Shown piece after piece: positions 7,681 through 7,869 of a DNA stretch of 7,869 nt. The notes beneath the pieces were generated by a model. That model saw only the letters and a program-made list of their open reading frames with translations, made no database searches and was not told the origin of the DNA. Position 1 is the stretch's first letter; each line of letters opens with the position of its first letter. Origin of the DNA: an uncultured Anaerocolumna sp. (GTDB taxonomy: Bacteria; Bacillota; Clostridia; Lachnospirales; Lachnospiraceae); NCBI GenBank assembly GCA_937901695.1, contig CALDJN010000055.1:1-7869 (forward strand), given 5' to 3'. A program made the translations under genes and the position numbers.

Positions 7681-7682
7681 GG

Positions 7683-7719
7683 ACTTGCTTTATAATTAAA
7701 AAAGAACTTGCTTTATAAT
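7683..7719 (+). promoter_or_regulatory. Tandem -10 region: duplicated 14-mer containing TATAAT
   Basis: ACTTGCTTTATAAT occurs at 7683-7696 and again at 7706-7719, 23 bp apart, each ending in a perfect TATAAT. No good -35 (TTGACA) lies 16-18 bp upstream of either, which fits an activator-dependent promoter using the phased repeats on its left. It is oriented rightward, away from the peptidase gene. Confidence 0.5.
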
Positions 7720-7763
7720 GTGGAAGTAGAGATATATGAATGGGGCTGTTGTAAAATAAAAAC

Positions 7764-7853
7764 TGTCATTCTGAGAGCAAATTCAGCTTGCTGAATTATG
7801 CTCGAAGAATCCCAATTTAAAATGAGATTCTTCGCCTGCGGCTCAGAATGACA
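7764..7853. repeat. Nested inverted repeat, REP/MITE-like element
   Basis: Outer arms TGTCATTCTGAG (7764-7775) and CTCAGAATGACA (7842-7853) are perfectly complementary and enclose two further hairpins: AATTCAGC-TT-GCTGAATT (7780-7797) and CGAAGAATC/GATTCTTCG (7803-7811 / 7826-7834). Folded, this gives a three-way junction. GTCATTCTGAG with GAAGAATC resembles a dispersed repeat I recall from many bacterial genomes, including Clostridia. Flanking GGGGCTGTTGTAAAATAA (7742-7759) looks like an insertion-sequence or MITE terminus, so the mobile unit may start near 7741 and run past the window end. No open reading frame is present in 7720-7869 beyond a seven-codon one. Confidence 0.7.
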
Positions 7854-7869
7854 CACTTTCAGGGCAATG

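Noticed and set aside
7764..7853. CRISPR repeat or tRNA-like cloverleaf
   Set aside because: There is a single copy with nested palindromes and no spacer periodicity. It has no anticodon arm, T-loop or acceptor-CCA features.

Overview
No undescribed multi-gene system is visible in this window, and most of it is conventional. The DNA is AT-rich and low-GC, with strong AAAGGAGG-type ribosome binding sites, short intergenic gaps and a secreted protein with a Gram-positive-style signal peptide. This suggests a member of the Clostridia, probably Lachnospiraceae. That placement rests on style and remembered protein similarity, not on a search.

Left half (1-3565, + strand): four tightly packed genes form the core of a branched-chain (or related hydrophobic) amino acid ABC importer. 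They are the permeases livH (its first few codons lie left of the window) and livM, then the ATPases livG and livF. The gap or overlap between neighbours is a 16-nt gap, an 11-nt overlap and a 14-nt overlap, so they are almost certainly one translationally coupled operon. The extracellular binding protein (livJ/livK type) is not in the window and probably lies upstream of livH. The operon ends at an AT-rich hairpin that could terminate transcription from either side.

Middle (3755-4521): a small multi-pass membrane protein gene faces the liv operon. Its best start is a TTG with a clear GGAGG site, seven codons inside the longest possible frame. It resembles the YybS/ECF S-component type of membrane protein, but its substrate cannot be read from the sequence. 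Its leader holds a pair of imperfect repeats of uncertain origin.

Right half (4522-7536, - strand): a 1004-residue secreted zinc peptidase of the M16C (PreP/Hyp1) type. All catalytic landmarks are present: HxxEH, the distal Glu, and the C-terminal Arg/Tyr pair. It carries a signal peptide and is followed by a very good intrinsic terminator.

Right edge (7537-7869): upstream of the peptidase gene there is a rightward-facing regulatory region. It has at least three, perhaps five, 11-bp phased repeats resembling PhoB/PhoP boxes, placed 10 bp before a TATAAT, and then a tandem duplication of the -10 region. Immediately downstream starts a repeat-like element with nested inverted repeats, probably a MITE or REP-like sequence that runs off the window. 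The peptidase and an unseen rightward gene are therefore divergent, with the repeat lying in the leader of the unseen gene.
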